Under the pieces are notes generated by a model that ran no database searches, was not told the DNA's origin, and saw nothing but the letters and a program-made list of their open reading frames with translations. The position numbers were made by a program, and so were the translations under genes. This document shows, piece by piece, positions 25,224-36,689 of a stretch of DNA of 64,000 bases. Source of the stretch: Malachius bipustulatus (Eukaryota > Arthropoda > Insecta > Coleoptera > Melyridae); assembly GCA_910589415.1 (NCBI GenBank), contig OU342634.1, forward strand, positions 25,479,144-25,543,143, written 5' to 3'. Position 1 is the first letter of the stretch. Each line of letters opens with the position of its first letter.

Positions 25224-26074
25224 CCGGGTGTCCCATTAGTGCGGGATTCTTCTCTGGCAGCTTCACTTTTGAAGCTATAAAAAAAGATGAAGGAGAAAAA
25301 TTGTATGGTTTGAAGAGACCTTCAACCTAAAATAATTTTCAGCTATACAGGATGGCCCAATATCGCTGTACGCCTTACAACTTTGTTATTTTAAATAGGA
25401 CACCCTATATATTATTACATTTTCAGATTATCTGAAAAAAATCAGTAAGAATGGTTTTCACAGTTTCAGTATAATGTGAATAGTTTTTGAGTTATAAACA
25501 AGTGAAAATTGCCATTTTCCATTTTCGAAGCAGCTTACAATGAAAACGGCTCAAGACAGCAGAAAAAGGTTTACATGTCCCTATCTTAACTTTTTACAAG
25601 GTGTGGTATGATGTGGATGAAATTTTTATACAGGGTGATGAAAAATCTGAAAATTTTCATCACCCTGTATAACAATTTCATCCACATCATACCACACCTT
25701 GTAAAAAGTTAAGATAGGGACATGTAAACCTTTTTCTGCTGTCTTGAGCCGTTTTCATTGTAAGCTGCTTCGAAAATGGAAAATGGCAATTTTCACTTGT
25801 TTATAACTCAAAAACTATTCACATTATACTGAAACTGTGAAAACCATTCTTAATGATTTTTTTCAGATAATCTGAAAATGTAATAATATATAGGGTGTTC
25901 TATTTAAAATAACAAAGTTGTAAGGCGCACAGCGATATTGGGCCATCCTGTATAGCTGAAAATTATTTTAGGTTGAAGGTCTCTTCAAACCATACAATTT
26001 TTCTCCCTCATCTTTTTTTATAGCTTCAAAAGTGAAGCTGCCAGAGAAGAATCCCGCACTAATGGGACACCCGG
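25224..26074. mobile_element. Near-perfect 851-bp foldback, CCGGGTGTCCCATT ends, TA target
   Basis: The whole element is one palindrome with its centre near 25649. It starts CCGGGTGTCCCATTAGTGCG after TATA and ends with the reverse complement before TATA. The centre is a TACAGGGTGATG hairpin. Mismatches between arms are few, so it is young or kept by gene conversion. It encodes nothing and must rely on a transposase from elsewhere. A diverged relative is at 2.4-2.95 kb. Confidence 0.92.
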
Positions 26075-26086
26075 TATATATTTATA

Positions 26087-26982
26087 CAGTGCTTCCCAAA
26101 AGTAACGGATAAATTCGATAAAACGGAGAGGGCTGTTTTTTTGAAAAAATAAAAAAACAGGTCGATTTTGCTTTTGAGTTCTTCAACTTTTGACATAATA
26201 TTGGGGTATACAGGGTGATACGCGAAAAAGTGGTGACGTCGTCGGCATTTTTTTTAAATGGCAACCCTTATTTTTTATTCCATTTTTTGATACTTCATTT
26301 AATTGCCAGTATGGTAATGTAATCAATTTGTAACCTTAAATAAGGAATTTTCTGAGAAAACAGCTTGTGAGTCGACATTGTGCACTTTTTACTGATGTGA
26401 AAATCGGAACATTAGCGATAAAAATAAAAAAATATCAAATAAAAATGACTGTTTCCATGGTAATTTTATAAGATCTGTCTATTAAATTAATGCCCGTATT
26501 CACAAACGATAATTTCCTAAATAATTACGTAATTATTTAAATGAGTGAGATGGAGATATGCAGTTTTTTTGCAATAGAATGAGATGGGAATAATTGATTA
26601 CGTAATTATTTAGGAAATTATCGTTTGTGAATACGGGCGTTAGTCTATTAAATTAAATCTGTTAAATTAAATTAAATTAAATCTATTAAATCTGTCGAAA
26701 TTAAGTTTTTTTCTCCGAAATTTCCTTATTTAACGTTACAAAATGATCACATTACCGTATTGGTAATTGGATGAAGTATCAAAAAATGGAATAAAAAATA
26801 AGGGTTGCCATTTAAAAAAAATACCAATGACGTCACCACTTTTTCGCGCATCACCCTGTATACCCAAATATTATGTCAAAAGTTGAACAACTCAAAAACA
26901 AAATCGACCTGTTTTTTTATTTTTTCAAAAAAACAGCCCTCTCCGTTTTATCGAATTTATCCGTTACTTTTGGGAAGCACTG
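26087..26982. mobile_element. Foldback with CAGTGCTTCCC ends, carrying an inserted MITE
   Basis: It starts CAGTGCTTCCCAAAAGTAAC after TATA at 26087 and ends GTTACTTTTGGGAAGCACTG before TATA. The arms are about 26087-26360 and 26705-26982. Mirrored frames on the two strands (26082-26264 and 26805-27092) are the same arm sequence. The MITE at 26492-26638 lies in the middle. Confidence 0.9.
26492..26638. mobile_element. Small palindromic MITE with CCCGTATTCA ends, copy 2
   Basis: GCCCGTATTCACAAACGATA is mirrored exactly by TATCGTTTGTGAATACGGGC, and the AATTTCCTAAATAATTACGT block is mirrored too. 147 bp, inside another foldback. Confidence 0.85.
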
Positions 26983-27004
26983 TATATATATTTCTCCAAA
27001 ATCG

Positions 27005-28300
27005 CGAAATTTCGATTTTAAAAACGCTCCTGTGGCTTTATCTTTCAAGATTAGTGAACGAAATTTTGGGTCCTTGTAAAATTTGGGAATGACGTTGGAT
27101 TTTCGTTGAAAAACTTTCCAAAAGTCCCATCACTTCTACAGGGTGTCCCTTCAAAATTCCAGGTATCCGGTTTTTGTCACCTCATTTCAGGTCGCAGTTT
27201 TCAATCTAGGAGACTGAAATTTTTGTGGAAGTAAGATATCCACAAGGAGTGGTCTGGTATTGCACTTGAGCAAAATCGATCGAGCCGTTTCAAAATGGCG
27301 GCCATTTTAATTTTTGGAAAAAGGACTATTTTTTGAACCCCTGTATAAGCTAGATAAAAAAAGATTTTTATATCAAATTCACAATATTGGAAGTAAATGA
27401 CTTGAAATTTAATTTCATGCAACAAAATTTGCATTTTTTCTATTAATAAGCCAGTGGCGTGGGTAGGAAAAGGGTAAAAATGGCTAAATTTCTCCAACAA
27501 TTTATGAGCACATTTTTGAAGTAATTAAACTGAAATTTTTACAGTAGACAACTATACTAATAGACTTAAACCCTTGAGAATTTCAAAAAGTAAATAAGAA
27601 AAATGGCGGAGATATTCGATTTTTTTTACATGATGTTTTTTTTTAATTAATTTCTCTAAATTTTTAAAAACGCTCCTGTAGCTTCATCTTTCAAGATTAA
27701 TGAACGAAATTTTTTACTCTTATAAACCTTAGGGCTGACGTTTGATTTTCGTAAAAAACATTTTCCTAGAGTTGTGTTACTTCTACAGGATGTCCCTCCG
27801 AATTTCAGAAAAAAAACCGTCCGTGAGGCACGGTTTCTGGTCGGAGTTTTCAATCTAGAGCGCTGAAATTTTTTTGGTAGTAAGATACCCTCAAGTAGTC
27901 GTCTGGTACTGTATTTGAGTAAAATAGGTAAAGACATTCCAAAATGGCGGCCTTTTCAATTTTTGGAAAATGGCTAGATTTTGAACCCCTAAATAGGCAA
28001 GATCAAAAACTTTTAAACAAAATTAACAAGATTGGAATAAACTTATTTGAAATTTGAGCTAATGCAATACAATTTGCATCATTTCTATTAATAAGCCAGA
28101 GGCGTGGGTAGGAAAAGGGTAAAAATGTCTACATTTCTATAAACATTCATGAGCTTATTTTTGAAGGAATAGAACGGAAATTTTGATAGTAGACAACTAT
28201 ACTAATAGCATATTTAACCTTCAAAAATTTCAAGAAGCAAATATAAAAATGGCGGAGATATATTCGAATATTTTTAAATGATGTTTATTCCTCTAAAATT
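27005..28300. repeat. Direct duplication, period about 648 bp
   Basis: AAAACGCTCCTGTGGCTT..CTTTCAAGATTAGTGAACG at 27018 recurs at 27666. TACAGGGTGTCCCTTC / TACAGGATGTCCCTCC, TTTCAATCTAG(G/A)G, AAAATGGCGGCC and GCGTGGGTAGGAAAAGGGTA follow in the same order in both. A shorter third segment with GCCAGTGGCGGGCATAGGAA is at about 28390. Confidence 0.8.
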
Positions 28301-28652
28301 TCAAACTCTCGGTTTTCAAAACTCTCCTTTCAGTTTTTTTCCGAATTTATTAAAGGTAGTGTAAAAAATAGTATTTTTCAAGTAAAGTTAGCCAGTGGCG
28401 GGCATAGGAAAAGGGACAAAATTGTAAAATTTTGCCAATTTTTTTGATTTTTAAATTTAAAAATCCATTCTAAGGCACGTGTTGAAACGAAATGAAACGA
28501 AATTATCACAGAAAATTTTTCACATTAAAGCACTACGCTAACATGACATGACTATGGAAAATTTCAGAAAGCCAATAATTTAAAAAGCGGTGAAAATATT
28601 CATAATTGAATCGCATAAAAATACACTATTTCTGCGATTGATGCGCAAGAAG

Positions 28653-29719
28653 GTTTTTTTTAAAAAGCGTTTTTCCTGAAAACTGCTCATCTTATCCCCA
28701 TGCCAAATTTTTTGCCCACAAATCATTTATTTTTAAATTCGGTGAGCTCATAACTTATGTCATTTTTTACTTTCATCTCAACTTTGACGTGTATCCATTA
28801 AAGTCAAATGGTGGAAATGTCCCCTGACACAGTTTTTTAAAGCGTTTTTGCTGAAAACTGCTCATCTTATCCCCATGCCAAATTTTTTGCTTACAAATCA
28901 TTTTTTTTAAATTCGGTGAGCTCGTAACTTATGCCATTTTTTACTTTCATCTCAACTTTGACGTAAATCCATTAAAGTCAAAGGATGGAAATGTCCCCTG
29001 ACACAGTTTTTTAAAAAGCGTTTTTCCTGAAAACTGCTCATCTTATCCCCATGCCAAATTTTTTGCCCACAAATCATTTATTTTTAAATTCGGTGAGCTC
29101 ATAACTTATGCCATTTTTTACTTTTATCTCAACTTTGACGTAAATCTCCATTAAAGTCAAAGGGTGGAAATGTACCCTGACACAGTTTTTTAAAAAGCGT
29201 TTTTCCTGAAAACTGCTCATCTTATCCCCATGCCAAATTTTTTGCTCACAAATCATTTATTTTTAAATTCGGTGAGCTCGTAACTTTATGCCATTTTTTA
29301 CTTTTATCTCAACTTTGACGTAAATCTCCATTAAAGTCAAAGGGTGGAAATGTCCCCTGACACAGTTTTTTAAAGCGATTTTCCTGAAAACTGCTCATCT
29401 TATCCCCATGCCAAATTTTTTGCTCACAAATCATTTATTTTTAAATTCGGTGAGCTCATAACTTATGTAATTTTTTACTTTCATCTCAACTTTGACGTAA
29501 ATCTCCATTAAAGTCAAAAGGTGGAAATCTGCCCTGACACAGTTTTTTGAAGCGGTTTTTCTGAAAACTGCTCATCTTATTCCCATGCCAAATTTTTTGC
29601 TTACAAATAATTTATTTTTAAATTCGGTGAGCTCGTAACTTATTATGCCATTTTTTTACTTACATCTCAACTTTGACGTGAATCCATTAAAGTCAAAGGG
29701 TGGAAATGCTCCTTGACAC
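28653..29719. repeat. Tandem array: six copies of a ~178-bp unit
   Basis: Unit starts are at about 28653, 28831, 29005, 29184, 29364 and 29541, with a broken seventh from 29720. Each holds AAAACTGCTCATCTTATCCC, ATGCCAAATTTTTTGC, AAATTCGGTGAGCTC, TCTCAACTTTGACGT and ATTAAAGTCAAA, and ends TGACACAGTTTT. The period of 174-180 bp is satellite-like. A degenerate piece lies at 29888-30000. Confidence 0.93.
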
Positions 29720-30000
29720 TGTTTTTTAAAAAGCGTTTTCCAAAACTACTGTCCATAAGAGTTTTATAGATTTTTTGATTCTCTTTATGTTTAATAATTT
29801 GCGAAAATTATCAACTACCATCCACTCCCCTATCACTAAAATGAGCCCATTTCGGGGAAAATGATGAATTAAAATGTTTTTTCATTTAATTTTACGATTC
29901 TTTTTAAATTGGTGAGCACGTATCTTATGTAATTTTTTACTTTTATCTCAAATTTGACGTAAATCTATTGAAGTCAAAGGGTCGAAATGGCCTTGACATA

Positions 30001-32900
30001 TATTTTTAAACCCCTTTTCCCGGACACTGATCATTTTATCGCGATGCGATAAGAGAAATAATTAATTGCTTCGTAGAATTTTTTATTCTTCAAATTTTTT
30101 CAAAATTTTTGAGCATTATAAAAACTGTTATTTATAGCATTAATAAAAATATTTCATCCCCCAATAATTTTGCTTATCATTTCTGAACACCCTGTGTAAG
30201 TTCGTTATGTTTTATTACCTATACCTATACTCGGTTGCTTTTGGCAAGATAATTGGCTGAAGTGAAACTTGGTTATTAAAATTTAATTTCCACCTGTCTA
30301 CTATCTGGCACGCGCACCTTGAGCCTTTCCATTCGACCCTTTACACTCCATTCCATATTCCATGAATAGAGCGCCGGAGAGTCAACAAGCAATTAAGATT
30401 ATTTAAGAATTCCCTCTCGCTCGTTTGAACCCCTTGTGGAGCGCTGCCGTCAAAGCGCATGCACTGAAGGGCGCATGAGGAAAATCGACATTAAATAATA
30501 TCAGATCAGCTTGCCAAGTCATTCATTTTATCGTTAGATTTGGTCACTTTTATACGTAACTGTTTCGTGGTTTGATTTTTTTTTTATGATTTTTACGAAA
30601 ACATTCAATAAGTTCCATCAATTTTTCCGGGACCGAGGAGCGAAACAGGGGTGCTGGGTGGGTAAGAACCAAAAAACAGCCATTGCAAACTAATATTAAG
30701 GTCACAACTAAGGCCTCTTTGACACTACGGTCGCGGCTATTTTTTTCTTCACTTTCAGAACAAGAAAAATCTTCGAAATTAACAGTAGTACGATTATTAT
30801 TTTGAATTTTGAATTTATTTTTCATTCGCATTCCAAAAAGCGTGACATCGATCACTATAATGGTCCGGATACGTTTGAGTGAGCATGGAGACTTATGCCG
30901 GTACTGGAGCGCGCCGGTGATGAACCACGCATTTGCAAAGCAAATGAATACCTTCCTGGTGTTACTATAGGTACGTCCTCCACCCTCCACCCCTATGCAG
31001 ATGCCATAGTGAAACTGTAGGATACCTAGATGTATATAATGAATGACCATTTATTTAATTTTTCACTTCTATCGTTATGAAGTTAAAAGTTTTTTGATGT
31101 TATTAAACTCAAGAACGTTGCTCTACCTACCTACCTACCTAACTATGTATATCTAAAACTACCACCACCACCTTAACTAGGTAAAGTATTTAATTCCATC
31201 TTAACGTCTCCGTCTCATTAAATTCAATCTTCACACATGAACAGTTTCAAACCAGATCTCCATAATATCGAATAACGCCACTTAAGCCATATGGCAACCC
31301 TGCCAACTAGGGGTAGGTGTGCATGCATACAGGCCTTATGCTGTTGCAGTACCAATACCACTAGCAATAGCACCAGAGCACCAACACCAATACCTTTCCT
31401 GTACAATTTCCAGTAAGAAAGAAGTTCCAATTTCCATCCCCAGGTTGCTGCTAGTTCGCGATTTTAGCCGCAGGAGTGTCAAGCTCCAGCGTAAGGGATG
31501 CTGAACTTAAGCTTAGTATCGACAACCCTCGGCTTTTAAGGGTTGCGAGGCGAGTGCGAGAAAACTAAAGACAGAGAAGTTACGCGATCGATGATATGAA
31601 AAGTGTTCCCGGTTGTCAATTATTGTGATGATGATTATTGGTGGTTTTAGGTGTCTCCGTTTCTCTTGGTAGATCGTCAGGTTGCAGGTATGTTTTGGTT
31701 TGGTGTTATATTTTTAGATAAGGGTTGGGATAAAGGGTGGTTGCAGAGGGGAGACAGGTGCCAAGAGATCGTCAACCCCGCAGTTGCTAAAGCTCTCGGG
31801 AGAGATGTTATGGAGATGAGTTATGTGTTGGAGGAAAATTAAAATGAAAATGTCAATAAAATCTTTTGTCGGATTCGGAATTTCAAATTTTCGTTTTTTT
31901 TTCTTTAATCTTTAATATTGATGTGTTCAAAATTTTCGACAAAAATTGTCAAAAATAATGAAATTGCGATCCAAAAAAAGGAATCTTTTTACAATTTCTT
32001 TGAGCAGATTTTCTTGTTTGACATTTTTGTTGAAAATTGTGAAAATTTGAAAACTGGTCCATGTGATGTTAAAATAAAAATCTCAGAAATTTTTATTTAG
32101 GTTTTCATGAGTAAAATATTTTCTAGCCTCCCTTTTCTAGGAATTAGGGCCCCTTAAAATGGGGTAAAAAAAAATCACATTTAATTTATCCATTTTTTTA
32201 TTAAACGACCCAAAATTAAAGACAATAAGTTTTGCAATCAAGAATTAGCACCAACAAGCAGTGACGGATCAAGAGTATTGGAGGCCCTGGGCGAATATTT
32301 AGTTAGGGCCACTCAGTGGCGCACCGTGTGCTTCTGCCACCTGGTGCTAAGTCTAAATTTAACCTCCTCCCCCTCGAGAAACTGTAGCCAAAACCTAATG
32401 TTAGGGGCGACTTTTTTTTTGGTAGGATGAATTTATTTAAACGTTTTATATTAATTTCTTCGAGAATTTATTGTTTAAATGAAATTATGCGCGTCACTCT
32501 ATGATTGGTTGAGAATGATAGAGCCGAGGATAGAGCGCTAGAGCTAAGCCCGGTTCCATCCCCAGATTGAAACTACATACTGGGGAACTGGGAACTTGTT
32601 TACTTTGAATTGAGTAACATCGGCAAAAATCGACGCAAAAGTAACATATTCCGAAGAAAGTAATGACTCAATCTTGGAAGAAAGTAATCGCTCAACGGAA
32701 GGAAGCCAAAGCAAGAACGAAATTATGCCCGGTACTCTATGATTGGTTGAGAATTTGAGAATGAAAGTTTTTTTTCACATAGGTAATTCATCTTTTACAC
32801 TTTTTTTATACTGGAGCCCATGAAGGTTTATCCATTAACATCGGGGGTATTTAGGAGTTGGAATTTTCCCTGCGGCTTGCAGGTTTGAATTTAAGAACTA
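30001..32900. other. No recognised gene
   Basis: A 166-codon minus-strand frame (30550-31050) has no recognisable family. CTAC repeats at about 31121-31142 and ACC repeats near 31159. A direct repeat of CTCTATGATTGGTTGAGAAT at about 32497 and 32735. Otherwise unassigned. Confidence 0.45.
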
Positions 32901-34045
32901 GACGAGAAAACGTCTGCAGTCAAAAGGTACCACAGCACCCATAAAAATGGGATCTCCAGAGATTTTTAGCTACATTATCATGGACGCACCTGTAAGGTGC
33001 CACTCGTCAGTCTACTCCAAGCAGCTAAAGGAAGCATTCTACGTTCTGATCAATTTAGAGTCAAGCAGACCTTGGAAAACTCTGTATAGAAGAGAGACAA
33101 AAAAAAAGAAAGTCATCCAAACCACCATCACCAGCAGTACGTCGGCGAGTCGATCAGTGTCCTTGATGAGACGTTCGCTCTCCTTTGAACAGAGTGAAAG
33201 GTGCAGATTGTTGAAGGGTTCATTTAGAATAGTATTTTTGGGCTTGATAGAGAAAGCCAAGGTTCTTAGCAGCTGTAGCAGTAATTAAAGCAAGTTCAGA
33301 ATCGTCTTCGTTTTGTGGAGTCAGGCCATTCATCTTGAACATGATTGGGTTTTTACTTTTGAAGAGGCAACAAGATTTTCTCCGCAGCAGTCTAAAATTA
33401 TTTGAAGATCTTGTGAAAGAAACAAGAGAGAATTGGCGCTTGTTGTTCAGCTACATCAAGTACTATATCCTGTAAAATTGGTGGTTCACTTTACAGTTCC
33501 TGTGTATGAGCCCATCAGGGCCCTAAGGTTTACCCTTTTGAGCTCCAGTAGTTGCTTAGCTCTGGTCTTCGATGATACTTCAACGAAGGCCTTAGAATGA
33601 GCCAATCCTGATAGGCTTTGCAGTACTTTATTTGAAGATATGTCGACAACCTGTTCTGGTCTTATAAATTTGGATTCAGTCCCCCTTCTGGCCAGAGCGT
33701 CGGCGATTTCGTTCTCTTCAAAGCCGGAGTGGTTGATGACACAGACTCTTAGAAGTATTATCTTCTCGATCCGGCGTCATTTCCCGTTAGAGTCTTGGAT
33801 CCGTCGGTGTACCATATGCAGTCTGCAGTTACGTAAGCCATTGGTGTGTTTCGTACCACCCTCGGTCGGTACCACCTGTAACAACCTGTACGTTCTGGCC
33901 TCTCTTTCCAAGTATATGCGAAGAGCAAGTAGGTCCAGAAGGATTTACTTTGTAAACTTGAAAACTTAATTTTGGCCAAGACTTGTAAGCCTTTGGACCA
34001 CCAAGTTAGAAAGCCATTTGCAATGACACTCGCAATGACAGGTCT

Positions 34046-34347
34046 TATGACCATTATTATAAATCGGTCACAATAGCCAAGCTGCTAGAGTTTCGGTCAA
34101 ACGATCTCTAAAGTGCAGCATGACTTTTCTTGGTCAGTACTTAGATGGGTGACCAATTATAGTGGTAAATAAAAAAGTTCCGTGACCGATCGTGCTCCGG
34201 GAGGTACGTTAAAAAGGGGGTCCCGGCTGCTTCACAGCAGTCGTTAAGTTATGTCAGAGGCCCTTGAGGCTACTTGAAAACTTCTGACACTTGGGCTTTA
34301 CCACAGCCATACGATATATATTTATTTATTTATTTATGACCATTATT
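34046..34347 (+). mobile_element. 5S rRNA-derived SINE with 13-bp target duplications
   Basis: The body is 34059-34334. It is flanked by perfect copies of TATGACCATTATT (34046-34058 and 34335-34347). Near the front, at 34132-34154, is GGTCAGTACTTAGATGGG followed by TGACC, almost the C-box of 5S rRNA (GGTTAGTACTTGGATGGG..). It is preceded by a 5S-like GATCTCTAAAGTGCAGCATG segment. The rest is a tRNA-unrelated body with GTTCCGTGACCG, TCCGGGAGGTACG and ACTTGGGCTTTACCACAGCC, and the end is an ATTT tail. This matches the SINE3-type plan: a 5S promoter driving Pol III, a body, and a LINE-like simple tail. It is inserted in the minus-strand LINE. Confidence 0.82.
34132..34154 (+). promoter_or_regulatory. 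5S-like internal Pol III promoter (C-box) of the SINE
   Basis: It differs from the common eukaryotic 5S C-box region at only one or two positions. Confidence 0.75.
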
Positions 34348-34965
34348 GAGTCGGTGTATTTACTTTACTTGGGACCAATGTCCCAAGTTCTCCCACAGAT
34401 CTTTTTACAACTCCTAAGGAGAGCTTGGAACTGTGGATGATCTTTTCCAGATGTGAGTTTTACAGTAGCCTTCTATCAAGGTTAACACCCAGATATTTAG
34501 CTTTCTCCGCAAATGGTATATGTAGTTCCTTCTAGAAGAGTGGGTGGTAATAGGCCTTCCAACCTTTAGAAAAATAATGGATTCGTAGTTGTAGTGGGAT
34601 TGGTGCCATTATTGAAGCTTGCGGTACACCAGCTTCATAATTGATGGAATTAAGGTGTTGAGAAGAAAGACTGACAAAGTCTCTGGACATCAAAGTGGGA
34701 GCTTGTCTTGATATGAATGAGTACCTCAACTTTTATTAAGTTGGTGAAGTTCAAAATTATCATCTGCCCACTTTAGAAACAGTTTCAGATCTCTGATAGG
34801 GGGTATTCCAGGACGTCTGGAAGTTTTTCTTTATAGTTTAGGATGGCGTTGCTCCAGAACAATAGGAAATTTTTGGATTATTCAAAAAATTAAAGAAATT
34901 AAGTCAAATTAAAGAAATCTGTCAGTTTTTCAAAACTATTGGTGACTTTGAGGTGAAGGTGCAAA

Positions 34966-35106
34966 GTTGACAGCATCTACACCGATATTGCAAAGTCTTT
35001 TGACACACAGCATTTCTCATGGATTATTTGGGGCGATGAAAAACTGGAAGCCCTTGGTGTGAGAGGCGTTTGTTTATTTATAAGCGACGAACGCCAGTGG
35101 AACTGA
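34966..35106 (+). pseudogene. LINE reverse transcriptase fragment
   Basis: It reads VDSIYTDIAKSFDTQH, then KLEALGVRGVCLF, and ends at TGA 35104-35106. This is the RT block usually written VD.IYTDFSKAFD..H, followed by KL...G..G. It lies on the strand opposite to the neighbouring LINE, so it is a separate or inverted piece. Confidence 0.75.
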
Positions 35107-36680
35107 ATTAGACCTCGAATTAGACGTAATCTGATCGATTGCTGTGTGTAAAGATCGCTTCTTGTGTCGCTCGTCGATAAGTAGTGTCACAATAAGTAGA
35201 GTTGTAGTGCCACGGGGCTTACATATTGAGCCTATTATTTTTATACAATTTTTTATCGCTGTATGTAGTGTAGTCGAATATTTGATGCTGTTAAGTTGTT
35301 TTGTAGCATCTTTTCTTTTCACGAATGTAATTTTTTTTAAGAGAATTTATGGAATCTCCTCTGGGAGTGATTGGCGGTAGACAAATTTCCGGTTGTGGAA
35401 TGCTGGAACATAGTTCACTGATATGTCAGTTAATCAACGATTTTCTAATGATGTTATCAAGATATTGATCTGAGGTTATTATTTTTATTTAGGTGTTTAC
35501 AAAAATTTCCAACGTTTGTGAAATTGGGCGGAGTTACTATTGTTACTGTAAATGTCTTCGCATATACTTACCAGCACCAGCACTAGTTCAAGCTTCAGCT
35601 AGACGTATTACGCGAGCAACGAGTATTTAGCTAGATTTTTCAAGATTGCTTAACACCGTAGGTGCTAATTATAGATTTAATGACATAATCAGTAGAATGT
35701 GCACACTGCATAGGTAGTATAATTAGCAGTTTGATCCATTTCAATCTTCTTTTTTTAATTCAAGAGGAACATAGAGGTTTTACGATGATAGAAATTAAAA
35801 TAACAATTTTCTTGCCTTATGAAGAATAATAATAATTAGCAGGTAGAAACGACAAATAAATTATAGAAATACAAATAATAAAACTAATAAAACCTACACA
35901 CGTGTCACGTGTGGTTTACTTCAAGAGCATAATGAGCCCGTTTACCTATTAAGTTTTTTAAGGAAATCGAGTGACGATTAATTATCATCAAAGTAATAAG
36001 GAAGACGAAAGAAAGGGAAAACAAAGAGTTCGATGAATGCAAATTTGTTTTTCATTTCTAAATTCTAATCTAACCACGTTGTTCTCAGAATGAGTCCTTA
36101 CTAGGAATGTTGCAATAAAGGAATTGCTTTTGGAACAGGTTTTCGATATTAATTTTCTCATGTAAGTATCTATGTCGTATCGTGCCAGCATAATGGCAGA
36201 TTGTTCTCTGTCGTAACAGCCGACATTGATAGATACTTTATTATTTTTAGTGGGCTTAGTCTAAAGGAATGTCTAATTAATTAGATAATTTATATTGGAA
36301 TTTATAAAATACTTTACATAATAATTATGTCTTCCAGTTCAAGACCTTAACATTTTCACAAAGATGCATTTTGCAGAACCTCTTGAAAATATCTTTATAA
36401 TCTTGCGGATCAACTATTTTTTCTTCACTTGTTTTTCTATCTGAGTATCTGAGCAAAGACGCGATCAGGGAATATAAAAGAATGGCACCATTTACTGGAA
36501 ACCATCATGCGCTGAGTGGCATAATGAAACTAATTATGCCATTCCGTGGTCCTATATCAAGTACACAAATCCTCAAAGTTTAAATTTTTTATCTTTAAAA
36601 TTAAGCTCTATTTAGGGGGTGGACACTAGTGTTGGGACACCCGGTACAATTGTACAATCAAAACTGTACAATTACTTCAA
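35107..36680. other. No gene seen
   Basis: Unassigned AT-rich sequence. A foldback-type end GGGACACCCGGTA is at about 36634 without a visible left partner. Confidence 0.5.
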
Positions 36681-36689
36681 ATACTAAAT

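Larger units (their letters stand above)
33480..34735 (-). pseudogene. Decayed Jockey-like LINE ORF2: RT end and RNase H, split by a SINE
   Basis: On the minus strand, from high to low coordinate: AGVPQASIMAP (about 34605-34640, the GVPQGS motif of RT); LHIPFAEKAKYLGVNLDRRL (about 34475-34530); CIWYTDGSKTLTG (about 33785-33825, start of RNase H); NHSGFEENEIADALARRGTE (about 33670-33735, RNase H end); and RAKQLLELKRVNLRALMGS..TVK (about 33485-33550). Stops and frame changes occur throughout. Order and spacing fit a Jockey-clade ORF2 with RNase H. Insertion of the SINE at 34059-34334 separates the RT and RNase H parts. Confidence 0.85.

Noticed and set aside
28653..29719. CRISPR-like array
   Set aside because: The unit is ~178 bp and repeats throughout with no spacer pattern; the host is a eukaryote.
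30550..31050. 166-codon minus-strand open frame, among the longest in the window
   Set aside because: No recognisable family, domain or splice context, and it includes low-complexity Lys/Asn/Ser text. One frame of this length in 64 kb is not enough evidence for a gene.
34059..34334. Possible 5S rRNA gene
   Set aside because: Only the internal promoter region resembles 5S; the rest does not fold or align as 5S. Flanking duplications and tail show a SINE.
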